Source: JAEUQQ01 sp963697285
GTDB taxonomy: Bacteria; Acidobacteriota; Vicinamibacteria; Vicinamibacterales; JAFNAJ01
Length of the DNA stretch: 64,000 nucleotides
Direction of reading: 5' to 3'
Assembly (NCBI GenBank): GCA_963697285.1
Contig: CAVONI010000011.1
Location: 1 to 64,000, forward strand
The notes beneath the pieces are model-generated. The model had not been told where the DNA came from, searched no databases, and saw nothing but the letters and a program-made list of their open reading frames with translations. Position numbers and translations under genes: made by a program. How positions within the stretch are numbered: the stretch's first letter is position 1; each line of letters opens with the position of its first letter. Below, piece after piece: positions 47,998 through 56,602 of the stretch.

Positions 47998-49717
47998 CGC
48001 CGACGAGCCTTGAGAAGCCGAAGACGTACGACGACCTCGTCTCGCAGTTCGACTGGTCGCTGGCGGAAGCCGACCTCGGCTATCGTCGCGGCGATCCAAT
48101 CAACATCGGTTGGTACTGCAGCGATCGGATCTGCCGTCTCGGACTCGCCGCGAAGTCGGCGCTGATCTGGGCAGACGCCCAGGGTGCCACGCGCACCTAC
48201 ACGTTCGACGATCTGCGCCAGTCGTCGAACACGATCGCGGCGTATCTCGCGCGTCGGGATCTCGTGGCGGGCGAGCCGATCTGCCTGTTCATGGACCGTG
48301 TTCCTGAGCTCTACATCGGCCTGCTCGGCATCCTCAAGCTCGGTGGCATCGCGCAGCCGCTCTTCTCGGCGTTCGGCGAGGAGTCACTCTGGACGCGGCT
48401 CGACGATGCGGGCACGGTCGCCATCCTCACGCAGAAGAAGCACCTGCCCAAGGTCCGGCGGATCCGCGCGCGCCTGCCGGGGTTGCGGCACGTCATCGTT
48501 GTCGATGCCCTTGCCGGGTCGCTGCAGGAGGGCGAGTTCGCGCTCGCGCTCGACGCGGAGCCGCGTGTCGATTGCTACGACGCGTACCCCTCTGGTCCTG
48601 AGACGCCGTCGGTGCTGCACTACACGTCTGGCACGACGGGCCGCCCGAAGGGGGCGCAGCACGTCCACTACTCGCTCGTCGTCGCAGTACCTGACGGCGA
48701 AGTGGGTGCTCGACCTGCAGCCCGACGACATCTACTGGTGCAACGCCGATCCCGGATGGGTGACCGGCACGTCGTACGGCATCATCGGGCCGTGGTCGAA
48801 CGGCATGACGCAGGTCGTGCTCGACGCCGGGTTCAACGCGCGGGCGCTGGTACCGCTTCATCGAGACGCAGCGCGTCACCGTCTGGTACTCGGCCCCCAC
48901 GGCGATCCGCCTGTTGATGCGCGAGGGAACGGCACTCGTGCGCCAGTTCGACCTGTCGTCGCTGCGTCACCTGTGCAGCGTCGGCGAGCCGCTCAACCCC
49001 GAGGCGGTGCATCTGGTCGGTCGAAGCCTTCGGCCGACCGTTCCACGACACGTTCTGGCAGACCGAGACCGGCTGCATCGTCATCACCAACTTCCCGGGC
49101 ATGCGCATCAAGCCCGGCTCGATGGGCAAGCCGTTTCCCGGCATCACGGCCACCGTGCTCGATCCGCACACGTACGAACCGTTGACCGAGCCCGGACGCG
49201 TCGGGCTCATCGCCCTGCGCGCCGGGCTGGCCGTCGATGATGCGCGGCTACTGGAAGAACCCGGCTGGCTACGCGAGCAAGTTCCGGAACGGCTGGTACG
49301 TCTGCGGCGACCGCGCGACCGTCGACGCGGATGGCTACTTCTGGTTCGTCGGCCGCGACGACGACGTGATCAACACCGGCGGCCACCTGGTCGGCCCGTT
49401 CGAGGTGGAGTCGGCGCTGCTCGAGCACCCCGCGGTCGCGGAGTCGGCGGCCGTCGCCAAGCCCGACCCGGTGAACATGGAGGTCGTGAAGGCGTTCGTG
49501 ACGCTCAAGCCGGGCTTCGCCCCGAGCGACGATCTCGAGCTCGAGATCATGAACTTCATCCGCAGGAGGCTGTCGCCGCTGGCCATGCCGCAGGAGATCG
49601 AGTTCGTGGCATCGCTGCCGCAAGACGCGCAGCGGCAAGATCATGCGGCGCGTGCTGCGGGCGAAGGAGTTCGGCGAGCCGGTCGGCGACCTGTCGACGC
49701 TCATGGAAGACGACTAG
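47994..49717 (+). CDS. AMP-forming acyl-CoA (acyl-ACP) synthetase, acetyl-CoA-synthetase-like (frame broken)
   Basis: This enzyme of about 575 residues activates a carboxylic acid as an adenylate and passes it to CoA or a carrier protein. The ATP-binding motif is LHYTSGTTGRPKGAQHVHYSLV; TFWQTETGCIVITNFPGM, GYFWFVGRDDDVINTGGHLVGPFEVES and the catalytic Lys in RSGKIMRRVLRAKEFGE complete the core. The frame breaks near 48680, 48845, 49025, 49228 and 49620, the densest cluster in the window. The start overlaps acpS as ATGA; an ACP gene follows 16 bases after the stop. Similarity is greatest to acetyl-CoA synthetases, but the neighbouring ACP suggests that an acyl-ACP may be the real product. Confidence 0.85.
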
Positions 49718-49733
49718 GGTAGGAGGCCACCCG

Positions 49734-49997
49734 ATGGAAGACCTGCAGCGCGTCATCCGCGAGTACGTGGCGAAGGAGTACCTGGAGGACGGCGACGACC
49801 GCGAGATCACCGACGCGACGCCGCTGATCTCGGGCGGCATCGTGGACTCGTTCTCGATGGTGTCGCTGAAGCGGTTCCTCGAGAAGAAGTACGCCATCCA
49901 GATCCCCGACGCCGACGCCACGCCCGACGCCTTCGACACCGTCGACCGCATCGCCGCGCTGGTGTCGCGCATCCGGTCGGGTAGCGTCCACGCGTAG
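49734..49997 (+). CDS. Acyl carrier protein
   Basis: This 87-residue carrier protein has the phosphopantetheine site in GGIVDSFSMVSLKRFLEKKY (Ser 39). AGGAGG lies seven bases upstream of the ATG. It is acidic and helical as expected. It differs from a fatty-acid-synthesis ACP (DSLDTVEL type) in having DSFSMVSL, typical of specialised carriers. It sits between the acyl synthetase and the alpha-oxoamine synthase genes, so it probably hands an acyl group to the latter. Confidence 0.92.
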   Translation: MEDLQRVIREYVAKEYLEDGDDREITDATPLISGGIVDSFSMVSLKRFLEKKYAIQIPDADATPDAFDTVDRIAALVSRIRSGSVHA

Positions 49998-50023
49998 GCG
50001 CAGGCCAGGAGAAGGAGGACGTC

Positions 50024-51295
50024 ATGGCCCTTGATGTGGCGGTCACCGAGCAGCATCTCGCCGCGGTGCGGGAGCACTACGGACAAGAGATCGAGAACGC
50101 CCGCGCGGCGGGGCTCCTCCGCGAGGAGCGCTATCTCCACAGCCCGCAGGCCGCTGAGATCGAGGTCGAGTATCCCGCCGGCGCGGCCACGAAGCACGTC
50201 ATCAACATGTGCTCGAACAACTACCTCGGCCTGTCGAGCCATCCCGACGTGATCGCAGCGGCGCACGAGGGGCTCGACGCGCGCGGCTACGGGATGTCGT
50301 CGGTCGCTTCATCTGCGGCACGCAGGACATCCACCGCGAGCTGGAACGCCGGCTGACGGCGTTCCTCGGCACCGAGGACACGCTGCTCTTCCCGTCGTGC
50401 ATGGACGCGAACGCCGGCGTGTTCGAGGCGCTCTTCGACGAGCACGACGTGATGATCGCCGACCGGCTCGTGCACGCCTCGATCGTCGACGGCATGCGGC
50501 TCTGCAAGGCGATGCAGGACACGTTCAAGCACTCCGACATGGCCCACCTCGAGGAGAAGCTCGAGGAGCACCGCGACAAGCGCTTCCGCGTCGTCGTCAC
50601 CGACGGCGTGTTCTCGATGGACGGCGACCTCGCCAAGCTCGACGAGATCGTCGCGCTGGCGGAGAGTACGACGCCATGGTGTTCGTGGACGACTCCCACG
50701 CCACGGGCTTCATCGGCAAGACCGGCCGCGGGACGCACGAACAGAAGCGGCGTCATCGGCAGGATCGACCTCATCACCACGACGCTCGGCAAGGCTCTCG
50801 GCGGCGCGTCGGGCGGCTGCGTCAGCGGCCGCGCGGAGCTGGTCGAGATGTGCCGGCAGCGCGCGCGGCCGTACCTGTTCTCGAACACCGTGCCCCCGGT
50901 CATCGTGTCCGGGGCGCTCAAGGTGCTCGAGTCTGATCGAGCACACCACCGAGCGGCGCGACACGCTCGAGCGGAACACGGCGTACTGGCGGCGGCTGCT
51001 CACCGAGGCCGGGTTCGACATCAAGGCCGGCGAAAGCCCGATCGTCCCGGTGATGCTCTACAACGCGAAGCTGGCGCAGGACGTCGCGCGCGACCTGTTC
51101 GCCGAGGGCGTCTACGCCGTCGGCTTCTTCTTCCCCGTCGTGGCCAAGGGGCAGGCGCGCATCCGCACGCAGGTGTCGGCCGCGCACGAGACGCGCCACC
51201 TCGACGCCGCGATCGAGGCGTTCGTGAAGGTCGGTCGCAAGTACGACATTCTCGGCAAGGACCGGAAGGCCATCATCGACGCGTACGGACTGTAA
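50024..51295 (+). CDS. kbl: Alpha-oxoamine synthase, glycine C-acetyltransferase-like (frame broken)
   Basis: This PLP enzyme condenses glycine (or another amino acid) with an acyl thioester to an amino-ketone. The sequence is close to glycine C-acetyltransferase: NMCSNNYLGLSSHPDV, FICGTQDIHRELERRL, DTLLFPSCMDANAGVFE, MVFVDDSHATGFIGKTGRGT, and the PLP Lys in DLITTTLGKALGGASGG. The C-terminus has VGFFFPVVAKGQARIRTQVSAAH. The frame breaks near 50297, 50670, 50745 and 50930. GGAGG precedes the ATG. No threonine dehydrogenase gene is nearby. With ACP and an acyl-activating enzyme in the same operon, an acyl-ACP-dependent role, as in bacterial sphingolipid synthesis, is a serious alternative. Confidence 0.85.
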
Positions 51296-51406
51296 CCAGG
51301 CTCGTGCACCGCGGGCGGCCTCCAGGGTCCGTCCGCGGCCGCAGGCAACCCGCGCGGGGCGCGTGGAGCGAGACGTGCCGGCGCATGATGCGGAAAGGGG
51401 CAGGCC

Positions 51407-51712
51407 ATGGCGGGCAGGCAGTTCATACAGGTGCAGTTTCCAGATACTGCAGCGCCGACGCGCGACGATGTCGAACTGCTCAAAGGTATCTTCGAGGCGA
51501 TCGTTGCGCTGCGCTTTCCTGAACATCGAGTGAGCGACGAGTCTGAGGGCGCGCTGACAGCCAACGGCTGGTGCGTGCAGGCGCACCTCAAGTGGGTAGC
51601 CGAGGCACGCAAGGGCGCCGAGTTCGAAGTGGCGTCGGGCGCGTCCAGGGCCGACGCACTGCGACAGCTCGAGCAGCTCGTGAAGGCCGACCAGGTGCTC
51701 AGCGCACCGTGA
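51407..51712 (+). CDS. Unrecognised small protein (101 residues)
   Basis: I do not recognise this protein. It starts at ATG 51407 and reads MAGRQFIQVQFPDTAAPTRD, with DDVELLKGIFEAIVALRF and ADALRQLEQLVKADQVL as likely helices. It has no signal peptide, membrane segment or cysteine pair. Codon use is typical of the window. It follows the oxoamine synthase gene by 111 bases on the same strand and could be a late member of that operon. Confidence 0.6.
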   Translation: MAGRQFIQVQFPDTAAPTRDDVELLKGIFEAIVALRFPEHRVSDESEGALTANGWCVQAHLKWVAEARKGAEFEVASGASRADALRQLEQLVKADQVLSAP

Positions 51713-51831
51713 AGGCGTCTGCTGGACGAGGCCGTCCTGCTGGAACCGGCGGCGTGCGGCAGTATCCAGGACCGTCGGCCGCCTGACGCGCTGCCTCGTC
51801 GCGCCAGGCGCGGCGTTATCATTCCGGCTAC

Positions 51832-53063
51832 GTGTTTGACTTCCTCAGGCGCCGGACGAGCGCGCTGGCGTTACTGCTCTACGCAGGCTTCATCGTCTAT
51901 CAGTCGCTGGCCGGCGGCGGAGCGTGGCAATGCGGCGGCGCCGTGCTCAGCATGAACGTGCGCCTGTCACGCTCTGACCTGCTGGCGAACGTGGTGGCCT
52001 ACGTGCCGTTGGGGTTGCTGTGGGGGTTGGCGACGACAGGCCCGGCCATCGCCGGTTGGCGCACGCTGGCGGGCCGGGTCGTCGTGGGCCTGTCGCTCCT
52101 GGCGACCGTGTCCGTGACCCTGGAACTCGTGCAGGCCTGCCAGGTGGCTCGAACCTCGTCGGCGTATGACTCCGCCGCGAACGCGCTTGGGGGAGCCGCC
52201 GGCCTGAGCGTCGCGCTGCTGCTGCGCGCTTCTGCCGACCGCTTGAACCGGAGCGCTGTTCGCCACTGGCACGCGACGTCGGACGCCTGGCTGCGTGCAG
52301 TGACCGCCATGGTGGCCGCGGGGTGGGTCGTGTCGCAGACGATGCCGTGGGTCTTCGCGGTGGACGTCGGGACGCTTCGCGCGAACCTGTCGTTCATTCG
52401 GCACTGGTGGGATGGTCCGCCCTTCGACGTGTGGCGAGCGGCCTGGCACGCCGGTGCATGGCTCGCTGTGGCGTGCGCCTGCAGGCTCGTTGCAGGCGAC
52501 CAGAAGGTGGCGGCCGCCGGGTTCGTGTGCATTGGCGGCCTGTCGCTGTTTCTGCAATTGCTGCTGGATGCTCGGGCGCCGCTGTCGTTCGAGGAGTTGA
52601 TCGGCATGGGAATCGGCGCGGTGCTCGTGCTGCCGCTGATGCTGCACGCCGGACGGCAGCCGGCAGCCGGGCCGGTGGGCCATTGGCCCTCTTCGGCGGC
52701 GCCCTGTTGACGGTCGCCGCCTACCAGTTGCGCCCCGACCCTTCTGCCGTCGCCACAGCGCAGTCTTTCAGCGTGTGGCCTCGGGTCGGGCTTGGCGGAC
52801 TGCTCGGCGCGCTCGACTACGCCCTGCTGTTCGGCTGGTTTGGCCTGGCCGCGGTGGTTGCAGGGCGCTGGGGCGACATCGCCGGGTATCGGCGCGCTCG
52901 TCGCCTGTGGCCTGCACTCGGCATCCTGGCGATGCTCGCGCTCGAGATCATGCAGATGTGGATCCCCGGACGCGGGCCGGACGTGTCGGCACCGCTATTC
53001 ACCTTGCTGGCAGTGCTCGGGGCCGAGGCCTGCGTCGAACAGGCAGGTCGCCCGGAGGCATGA
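51832..53063 (+). CDS. VanZ-like integral membrane protein, two-domain (frame broken)
   Basis: The product of about 410 residues starts at GTG 51832 and has roughly ten membrane segments. The first half has the VanZ pattern RSDLLANVVAYVPLGLLWGL, then VTLELVQACQVARTSSAYDSAANALG. The second half repeats the pattern weakly, ending LAMLALEIMQMWIPGRGPDVSAPLFTLLAVLGA. The frame breaks near 52680. VanZ family proteins are linked to glycopeptide tolerance in Gram-positives, but elsewhere the function is unknown; EPS and exosortase organisms often encode them. Confidence 0.78.
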
Positions 53064-53168
53064 GGACGCCGAGGTCCGTCAGACAAGACTCACGTGACCT
53101 CTTCGGCGGCGGCAGTCTGCCGCGCGCGAATAAAGTCAACATATTGGCGGAACTAAGGCGCGACATAA

Positions 53169-53192
53169 GCGACCAACCCTGCAGTTGGTCGC
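53169..53192. promoter_or_regulatory. Perfect 9-bp inverted repeat upstream of the second PEP-CTERM promoter
   Basis: GCGACCAAC (53169-53177), loop CCTGCA, and GTTGGTCGC (53184-53192) form a perfect inverted repeat, 54 bases upstream of the -24 element at 53247. It does not share sequence with the palindrome at 46565. The surrounding gap 53064-53391 is 328 bases and has no gene. Confidence 0.45.
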
Positions 53193-53246
53193 CGAGTTCT
53201 GCTGCGATGCACCAAGGACTTCGTCAAATGGCCGCTTCGTTCGCGT

Positions 53247-53262
53247 TGGCTGTGGAATTGCA
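53247..53262 (+). promoter_or_regulatory. Candidate sigma-54 promoter of the second PEP-CTERM gene
   Basis: TGGCTGTGGAATTGCA keeps both the TGGC and TTGCA elements at the correct spacing, with GG and GC ten bases apart. It ends 129 bases before the ATG at 53392. Confidence 0.6.
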
Positions 53263-53391
53263 GAGTACGGTTTCCGTGACCGGCGGTCTGTCGTCTGAGT
53301 AACGAGGGCAATCGGCACGTCATGACTCCGCAGTGCTGCCGCCGCAGGTGAGGCTTCGGAGTCGTCGCTCGATTCCCATCTGGAGGACGAC

Positions 53392-54042
53392 ATGCGCACA
53401 TCTCGTACTATCGTTTCCGGTTTGTCTCTGGCCGCACTCTGCCTGAGCTTGGCAGCTCGGGTGGACGCTGCGCCACTGGTTCTCTATCCGTTTTCCGCTG
53501 ACCTGCTCCCTACGATCGTCGCCCCGGGTGTCACACCGACCCTGGACGTCAGCACCCTGTTGCAGCCTCCGCCCACCCCGTTGATCAACGACGATGGATA
53601 CGGAAACATCCTGAACGCGTATCCGACGAGCGGGAGCACCTCGGCCGCGCTCGCCCTCGCGAATGACAGCTTTTTCACCCTGGCGCTGAACGCGGCGCCG
53701 ATCAGCCTGGGCCCATTGACGGTGCAGTTCGAGGTTGGGAAGGGCGGGACGTCGAATCCACGCGGCTATTTCGTGCGGTCGAGTCTCGACGGCTTCGCCG
53801 CGGATCTCTTCTCGGAGGCCCTCCCCTCGGGGCAGCCCCCGCCAGCCCTCCGATCGTTTGGAGTGGACGCCACTGGGCAGACCGCTCTGTTCCTGCGCTT
53901 CTACGTCTACACCCCGAATCCGAACGCGAACTCGGTGGACTTCAGAAACCTCCGGGTGGATACGGTGCCCGAGCCGACCGGGATGGTGCTGTGCGGCTTG
54001 GTGCTGCTTGGCGCGATGGCGTCGCGCCGGCGCGCTCGGTAG
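53392..54042 (+). CDS. PEP-CTERM protein
   Basis: This 216-residue protein has a signal peptide (MRTSRTIVSGLSLAALCLSL, cleaved near VDA) and ends TVPEPTGMVLCGLVLLGAMASRRRAR, a full PEP-CTERM tail with VPEP, one membrane segment and arginines. The middle is beta-rich and low in Cys; I recognise no domain. GGAGG lies six bases upstream of the ATG. It is a predicted substrate of an exosortase encoded outside the window, and its sigma-54 promoter suggests shared control with the PEP-CTERM gene at 46716. Confidence 0.87.
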   Translation: MRTSRTIVSGLSLAALCLSLAARVDAAPLVLYPFSADLLPTIVAPGVTPTLDVSTLLQPPPTPLINDDGYGNILNAYPTSGSTSAALALANDSFFTLALNAAPISLGPLTVQFEVGKGGTSNPRGYFVRSSLDGFAADLFSEALPSGQPPPALRSFGVDATGQTALFLRFYVYTPNPNANSVDFRNLRVDTVPEPTGMVLCGLVLLGAMASRRRAR

Positions 54043-54093
54043 CACTTCGGGGCGAGAGGCACCATCCCTCTGTCCGCCCTCTTCTCGCTTCGC

Positions 54094-54142
54094 GGGCCCG
54101 AAGTTCCAATGTCGCCGTGTCAACCAGCGGAACTTCGGGCCC
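54094..54142. terminator. Perfect 14-bp stem-loop after the second PEP-CTERM gene
   Basis: GGGCCCGAAGTTCC (54094-54107) and GGAACTTCGGGCCC (54129-54142) pair perfectly around a 21-base loop, 51 bases after the stop codon. It is the longest perfect stem seen in the window. No T-run follows. It separates plus-strand and minus-strand genes, so it could end transcription from either side. Confidence 0.55.
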
Positions 54143-54242
54143 TGAGCGCAAGAGCGCCGCTCTAGCTGTCCGCGCGACGACTGCCGAAGTCGCTGCGGGG
54201 GGCAGCCTTCAGTTCGCGAATCGCCCGACCAGGCAGGTGCGC

Positions 54243-54376
54243 TCAGCCTTCTTCCAGGCGCGGGATCCCCAGGGCGATGACCGCCACGCTGCGAATCATT
54301 CGAGCACCTGGCAGTCGTCGAGCGCCGACCTCAAGGCGTCGAGGGCGTCGAGGAAGCCCGGCTGAGATTGCGTCAT
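54243..54376 (-). pseudogene. Remnant of a nucleotidyltransferase (AbiEii/MNT-like)
   Basis: Starting at ATG 54376, overlapping the previous stop as ATGA, the sequence reads MTQSQPGFLDALDALRSALD and then stops at 54296. A second frame continues with SVAVIALGIPRLEEG and stops at 54243. Together the pieces match the opening of small nucleotidyltransferases, which read like ALRSAFDxxGVxFMVIGGVAVIALGIPRLTxDID. The GG-containing catalytic segment is damaged and everything after it is absent. The call is tentative. Confidence 0.5.
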
Positions 54377-54621
54377 GGGCGCAGCAGTCTGGATCGAAGC
54401 CGAGCCCAGACCTCCCGCACGGTGTCGTCCTGTCGCGTCCGCTGAGCCTCGAGCAGCGGCCGTGTCTGCGCGGCGGCTCGCGCGGCATCGATCAACGACA
54501 AGCCGAGCGCGATCGACCATTCCGGCCGTGGTCCAGTGGCACGCGTCAGCTCGTGGTCGGCGCGGTCGGCCTCTTCGAATCCCCGCAGCCACCGACGCGC
54601 GTCAGCAGGCGTCAGAGCCAT
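54373..54621 (-). CDS. Small protein (82 residues), likely partner of a nucleotidyltransferase
   Basis: The product reads MALTPADARRWLRGFEEADR and contains GPRPEWSIALGLSLIDAARA and DDTVREVWARLRSRLL, a pattern I associate with short proteins encoded just before AbiEii/MNT-type nucleotidyltransferase genes. It is helical and charged with no membrane segment. Its stop overlaps the ATG of the nucleotidyltransferase remnant. Intact frame and normal codon use suggest it is still a gene although its partner has decayed. An antitoxin-like role is only inferred from context. Confidence 0.6.
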   Translation of the reverse strand: MALTPADARRWLRGFEEADRADHELTRATGPRPEWSIALGLSLIDAARAAAQTRPLLEAQRTRQDDTVREVWARLRSRLLRP

Positions 54622-54718
54622 GGCGGTCCCGTGGTCCTGGTCGAACGCGGTCGGGCCGGGGCGTGACGCTGCAACGGCGGATGCCAGGGTAGCGGATCGG
54701 GATTGTCAGGCGATTAGA

Positions 54719-54793
54719 TGGTGCCGAGGGCCAGAATCGAACTGGCGACACTACGATTTTCAGTCGTATGCTCTACCAACTGAGCTACCTCGG
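54719..54793 (-). tRNA. tRNA-Phe (anticodon GAA)
   Basis: On the minus strand the acceptor arm GCCGAGG (54793-54787) pairs with CCTCGGC (54729-54723), followed by A and an encoded CCA (54721-54719). The D arm contains AGCTCAGTTGGTAGAGC, the anticodon arm ACGACTGAAAATCGT gives GAA, and the T arm has GTTCGATTC. The upstream phosphatase gene ends inside it: its TAG stop (54787-54785) is made of tRNA positions 7-9 or so. Confidence 0.95.
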
Positions 54794-55345
54794 CACGCCC
54801 AGCGCGACGGGACGCGCAGTATAACAACGCGCGCCGCCGGTCGCAAGCCACCCGCATGCAGCTCCCAGCAACGCGCCGGCGATCACGTCGCTGGGATAGT
54901 GCACGCCCAGATAGACGCGCGCCGCCATCGTCACCAACGCCAGCGCCCACCATGCGAGCGCCGCGCCGGGCCACATCAACGTCAGCGCCACCGCACCCGC
55001 CCCCGCCACCGCCGCGTGACCCGACGGAAACGCGTAGCCCCGCGACATCGGGCCGACGACGCTGATGTCGCTGTGCGTCACGAAGGGACGGTCGCGCGCT
55101 GCCAACGGCTTGACCACGGTGCTGGCTGCAAGGTGCGCGAGGAGCACCGCCAGGACGACACGCACCACCGCCATGCGGGCAGACGACGTGGAGACGAGGG
55201 CGGCGCGTACCAGCGCCAGCCCCATCCACACCAGGCCGTAGAAGCCCGCCGCACTGAGCCCGAGTGCCAGCCAGTCGAGCGCAGGCGTTCGCCACGCCGC
55301 CAGGGCGCGCACCACGTCGAGATCGAAGGCGGCGAGCCAGGCCAT
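54785..55345 (-). CDS. PAP2-superfamily membrane phosphatase
   Basis: This 186-residue membrane protein has the three phosphatase motifs KPLAARDRPF, PSGHAAVAGAG and RVYLGVHYPSDVIAG, with the catalytic His residues in the last two. About five or six membrane segments are seen. Relatives dephosphorylate lipid phosphates such as undecaprenyl pyrophosphate or phosphatidate. Its start is two bases after recA's stop and its 3' end overlaps tRNA-Phe, so recA, phosphatase and tRNA may share a transcript. Confidence 0.9.
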   Translation of the reverse strand: MAWLAAFDLDVVRALAAWRTPALDWLALGLSAAGFYGLVWMGLALVRAALVSTSSARMAVVRVVLAVLLAHLAASTVVKPLAARDRPFVTHSDISVVGPMSRGYAFPSGHAAVAGAGAVALTLMWPGAALAWWALALVTMAARVYLGVHYPSDVIAGALLGAACGWLATGGARCYTARPVALGVPR

Positions 55346-55347
55346 CG

Positions 55348-56373
55348 CTACGGCGCCACTTCGACCGCGGCCACCAGGCCGAGTTCCTTCCGCACGCGCT
55401 CGTCGATCGACTTGTACGTCGCGGGATTGTCTTTCAGGAACTGCTTCGCGTTCTCACGCCCCTGGCCGAGGCGCTCGCCCGAATACGAGAACCACGTCCC
55501 GCTCTTCTCGACGATCTTCTTCTCGACGCCCAGGTCGATCAGGTCGCCTTCCTTCGAGATGCCCTCGCCGTACATCATGTCGAACTCGGCCTCGCGGAAG
55601 GGCGGCGCCAGCTTGTTCTTGACGACCTTGACGCGGGTGCGGCCCCCGACGACCTGATCGCCGTCCTTGATCGCCCCGATGCGGCGGATGTCGATACGCA
55701 CCGACGCGTAGAACTTCAGCGCGCGACCGCCCGTGGTCGTTTCGGGATTGCCGAACATCACGCCGATCTTCTCGCGCAGCTGGTTGATGAAGATCAGGCA
55801 GGTCTTGCTCTTCGACACCGCGCCCGTCAGCTTGCGCAAGGCCTGCGACATGAGGCGGGCCTGCAGGCCGACCTGCGCGTCGCCCATCTCGCCTTCGATC
55901 TCGGCACGCGGCACCAGCGCGGCGACCGAGTCGACCACGACGACGTCCACGCTGTTCGAGCGCACGAGCACTTCGACGATCTCGAGCGCCTGCTCACCGT
56001 TGTCGGGCTGCGACACGAGGAGGGCATCGAGGTCAACGCCGAGTCGCTTGGCGTAGTTCGCATCGAGCGCATGCTCGGCATCGACGAACGCCGCGAGCCC
56101 CCCGGTCTTCTGGGCCTGGGCAATCACCTGCAACGCCAGCGTCGTCTTGCCCGACGACTCGGGTCCGTAGACCTCGACGACGCGTCCGCGCGGCACGCCG
56201 CCCACGCCCAGGGCATAGTCGATGCTGATCGACCCCGTCGAGATCGTGGCAATCGGCGTCACGGCGGTCGTCTGCCCGAGCCGCATGATCGAGCCCTTGC
56301 CGAACTGCTTCTCAATCTGGCCGACGGCCGCTTCGACGGCTCGGAGCCGTTCCTTCAAGTCATCAACTGCCAT
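55348..56373 (-). CDS. recA: Recombinase RecA
   Basis: This 341-residue protein forms filaments on single-stranded DNA for strand exchange and activates LexA-type self-cleavage. Walker A is GPESSGKT (residues 70-77), Walker B is VDVVVVDSVAALVP, and loop motifs EMGDAQVGLQARLMSQALRK and INQLREKIGVMFGNPETTTGG are intact. The C-terminus is short and not strongly acidic. A textbook sigma-70 promoter lies upstream at 56460-56488, within a region with inverted repeats. Confidence 0.98.
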   Translation of the reverse strand: MAVDDLKERLRAVEAAVGQIEKQFGKGSIMRLGQTTAVTPIATISTGSISIDYALGVGGVPRGRVVEVYGPESSGKTTLALQVIAQAQKTGGLAAFVDAEHALDANYAKRLGVDLDALLVSQPDNGEQALEIVEVLVRSNSVDVVVVDSVAALVPRAEIEGEMGDAQVGLQARLMSQALRKLTGAVSKSKTCLIFINQLREKIGVMFGNPETTTGGRALKFYASVRIDIRRIGAIKDGDQVVGGRTRVKVVKNKLAPPFREAEFDMMYGEGISKEGDLIDLGVEKKIVEKSGTWFSYSGERLGQGRENAKQFLKDNPATYKSIDERVRKELGLVAAVEVAP

Positions 56374-56459
56374 GGAGACTCCTGAGGGTCTGTAAACGAT
56401 GTGACGCTGGCGGTCGTCGCGCGGGATGCGCGGGAAACACGAGCGATGACCGGAGGCTG

Positions 56460-56488
56460 ATTCTAGGAACGTGCCGCCCGAATGTCAA
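56460..56488 (-). promoter_or_regulatory. Sigma-70 promoter of recA
   Basis: On the minus strand TTGACA (56488-56483) and TAGAAT (56465-56460) are separated by exactly 17 bases, about 90 bases upstream of the recA ATG. This is the best sigma-70 match seen in the window. No LexA box of the E. coli or Bacillus type is recognised around it. Confidence 0.8.
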
Positions 56489-56562
56489 GCGAAAGTCTCT
56501 CTGCACATGTGTCGCTAAGTAGCTTCGATTATATGAAGTTGTTGCCGATATGAGACTTTCGC
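56489..56562. promoter_or_regulatory. Inverted repeats upstream of the recA promoter
   Basis: GCGAAAGTCTC (56489-56499) and GAGACTTTCGC (56552-56562) are perfect inverted copies 52 bases apart. Between them lies an AT-rich near-palindrome, CTTCGATTATATGAAG (56523-56538). The inner end of the first arm touches the -35 element. A protein bound to both arms could loop the DNA and control recA. Confidence 0.5.
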
Positions 56563-56602
56563 CACGCAGAACGTCGGTCGGGGGCGACGCAGGAATTGCC
56601 AC

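Noticed and set aside
48680..49620. Programmed frameshifting in the acyl synthetase gene
   Set aside because: Five breaks in one enzyme gene without slippery heptamers or common signals are far better explained by sequencing indels.
54094..54142. Calling the 14-bp stem an intrinsic terminator with certainty
   Set aside because: The stem is perfect, but no T-run follows on either strand, so the terminator label is given with moderate confidence only.
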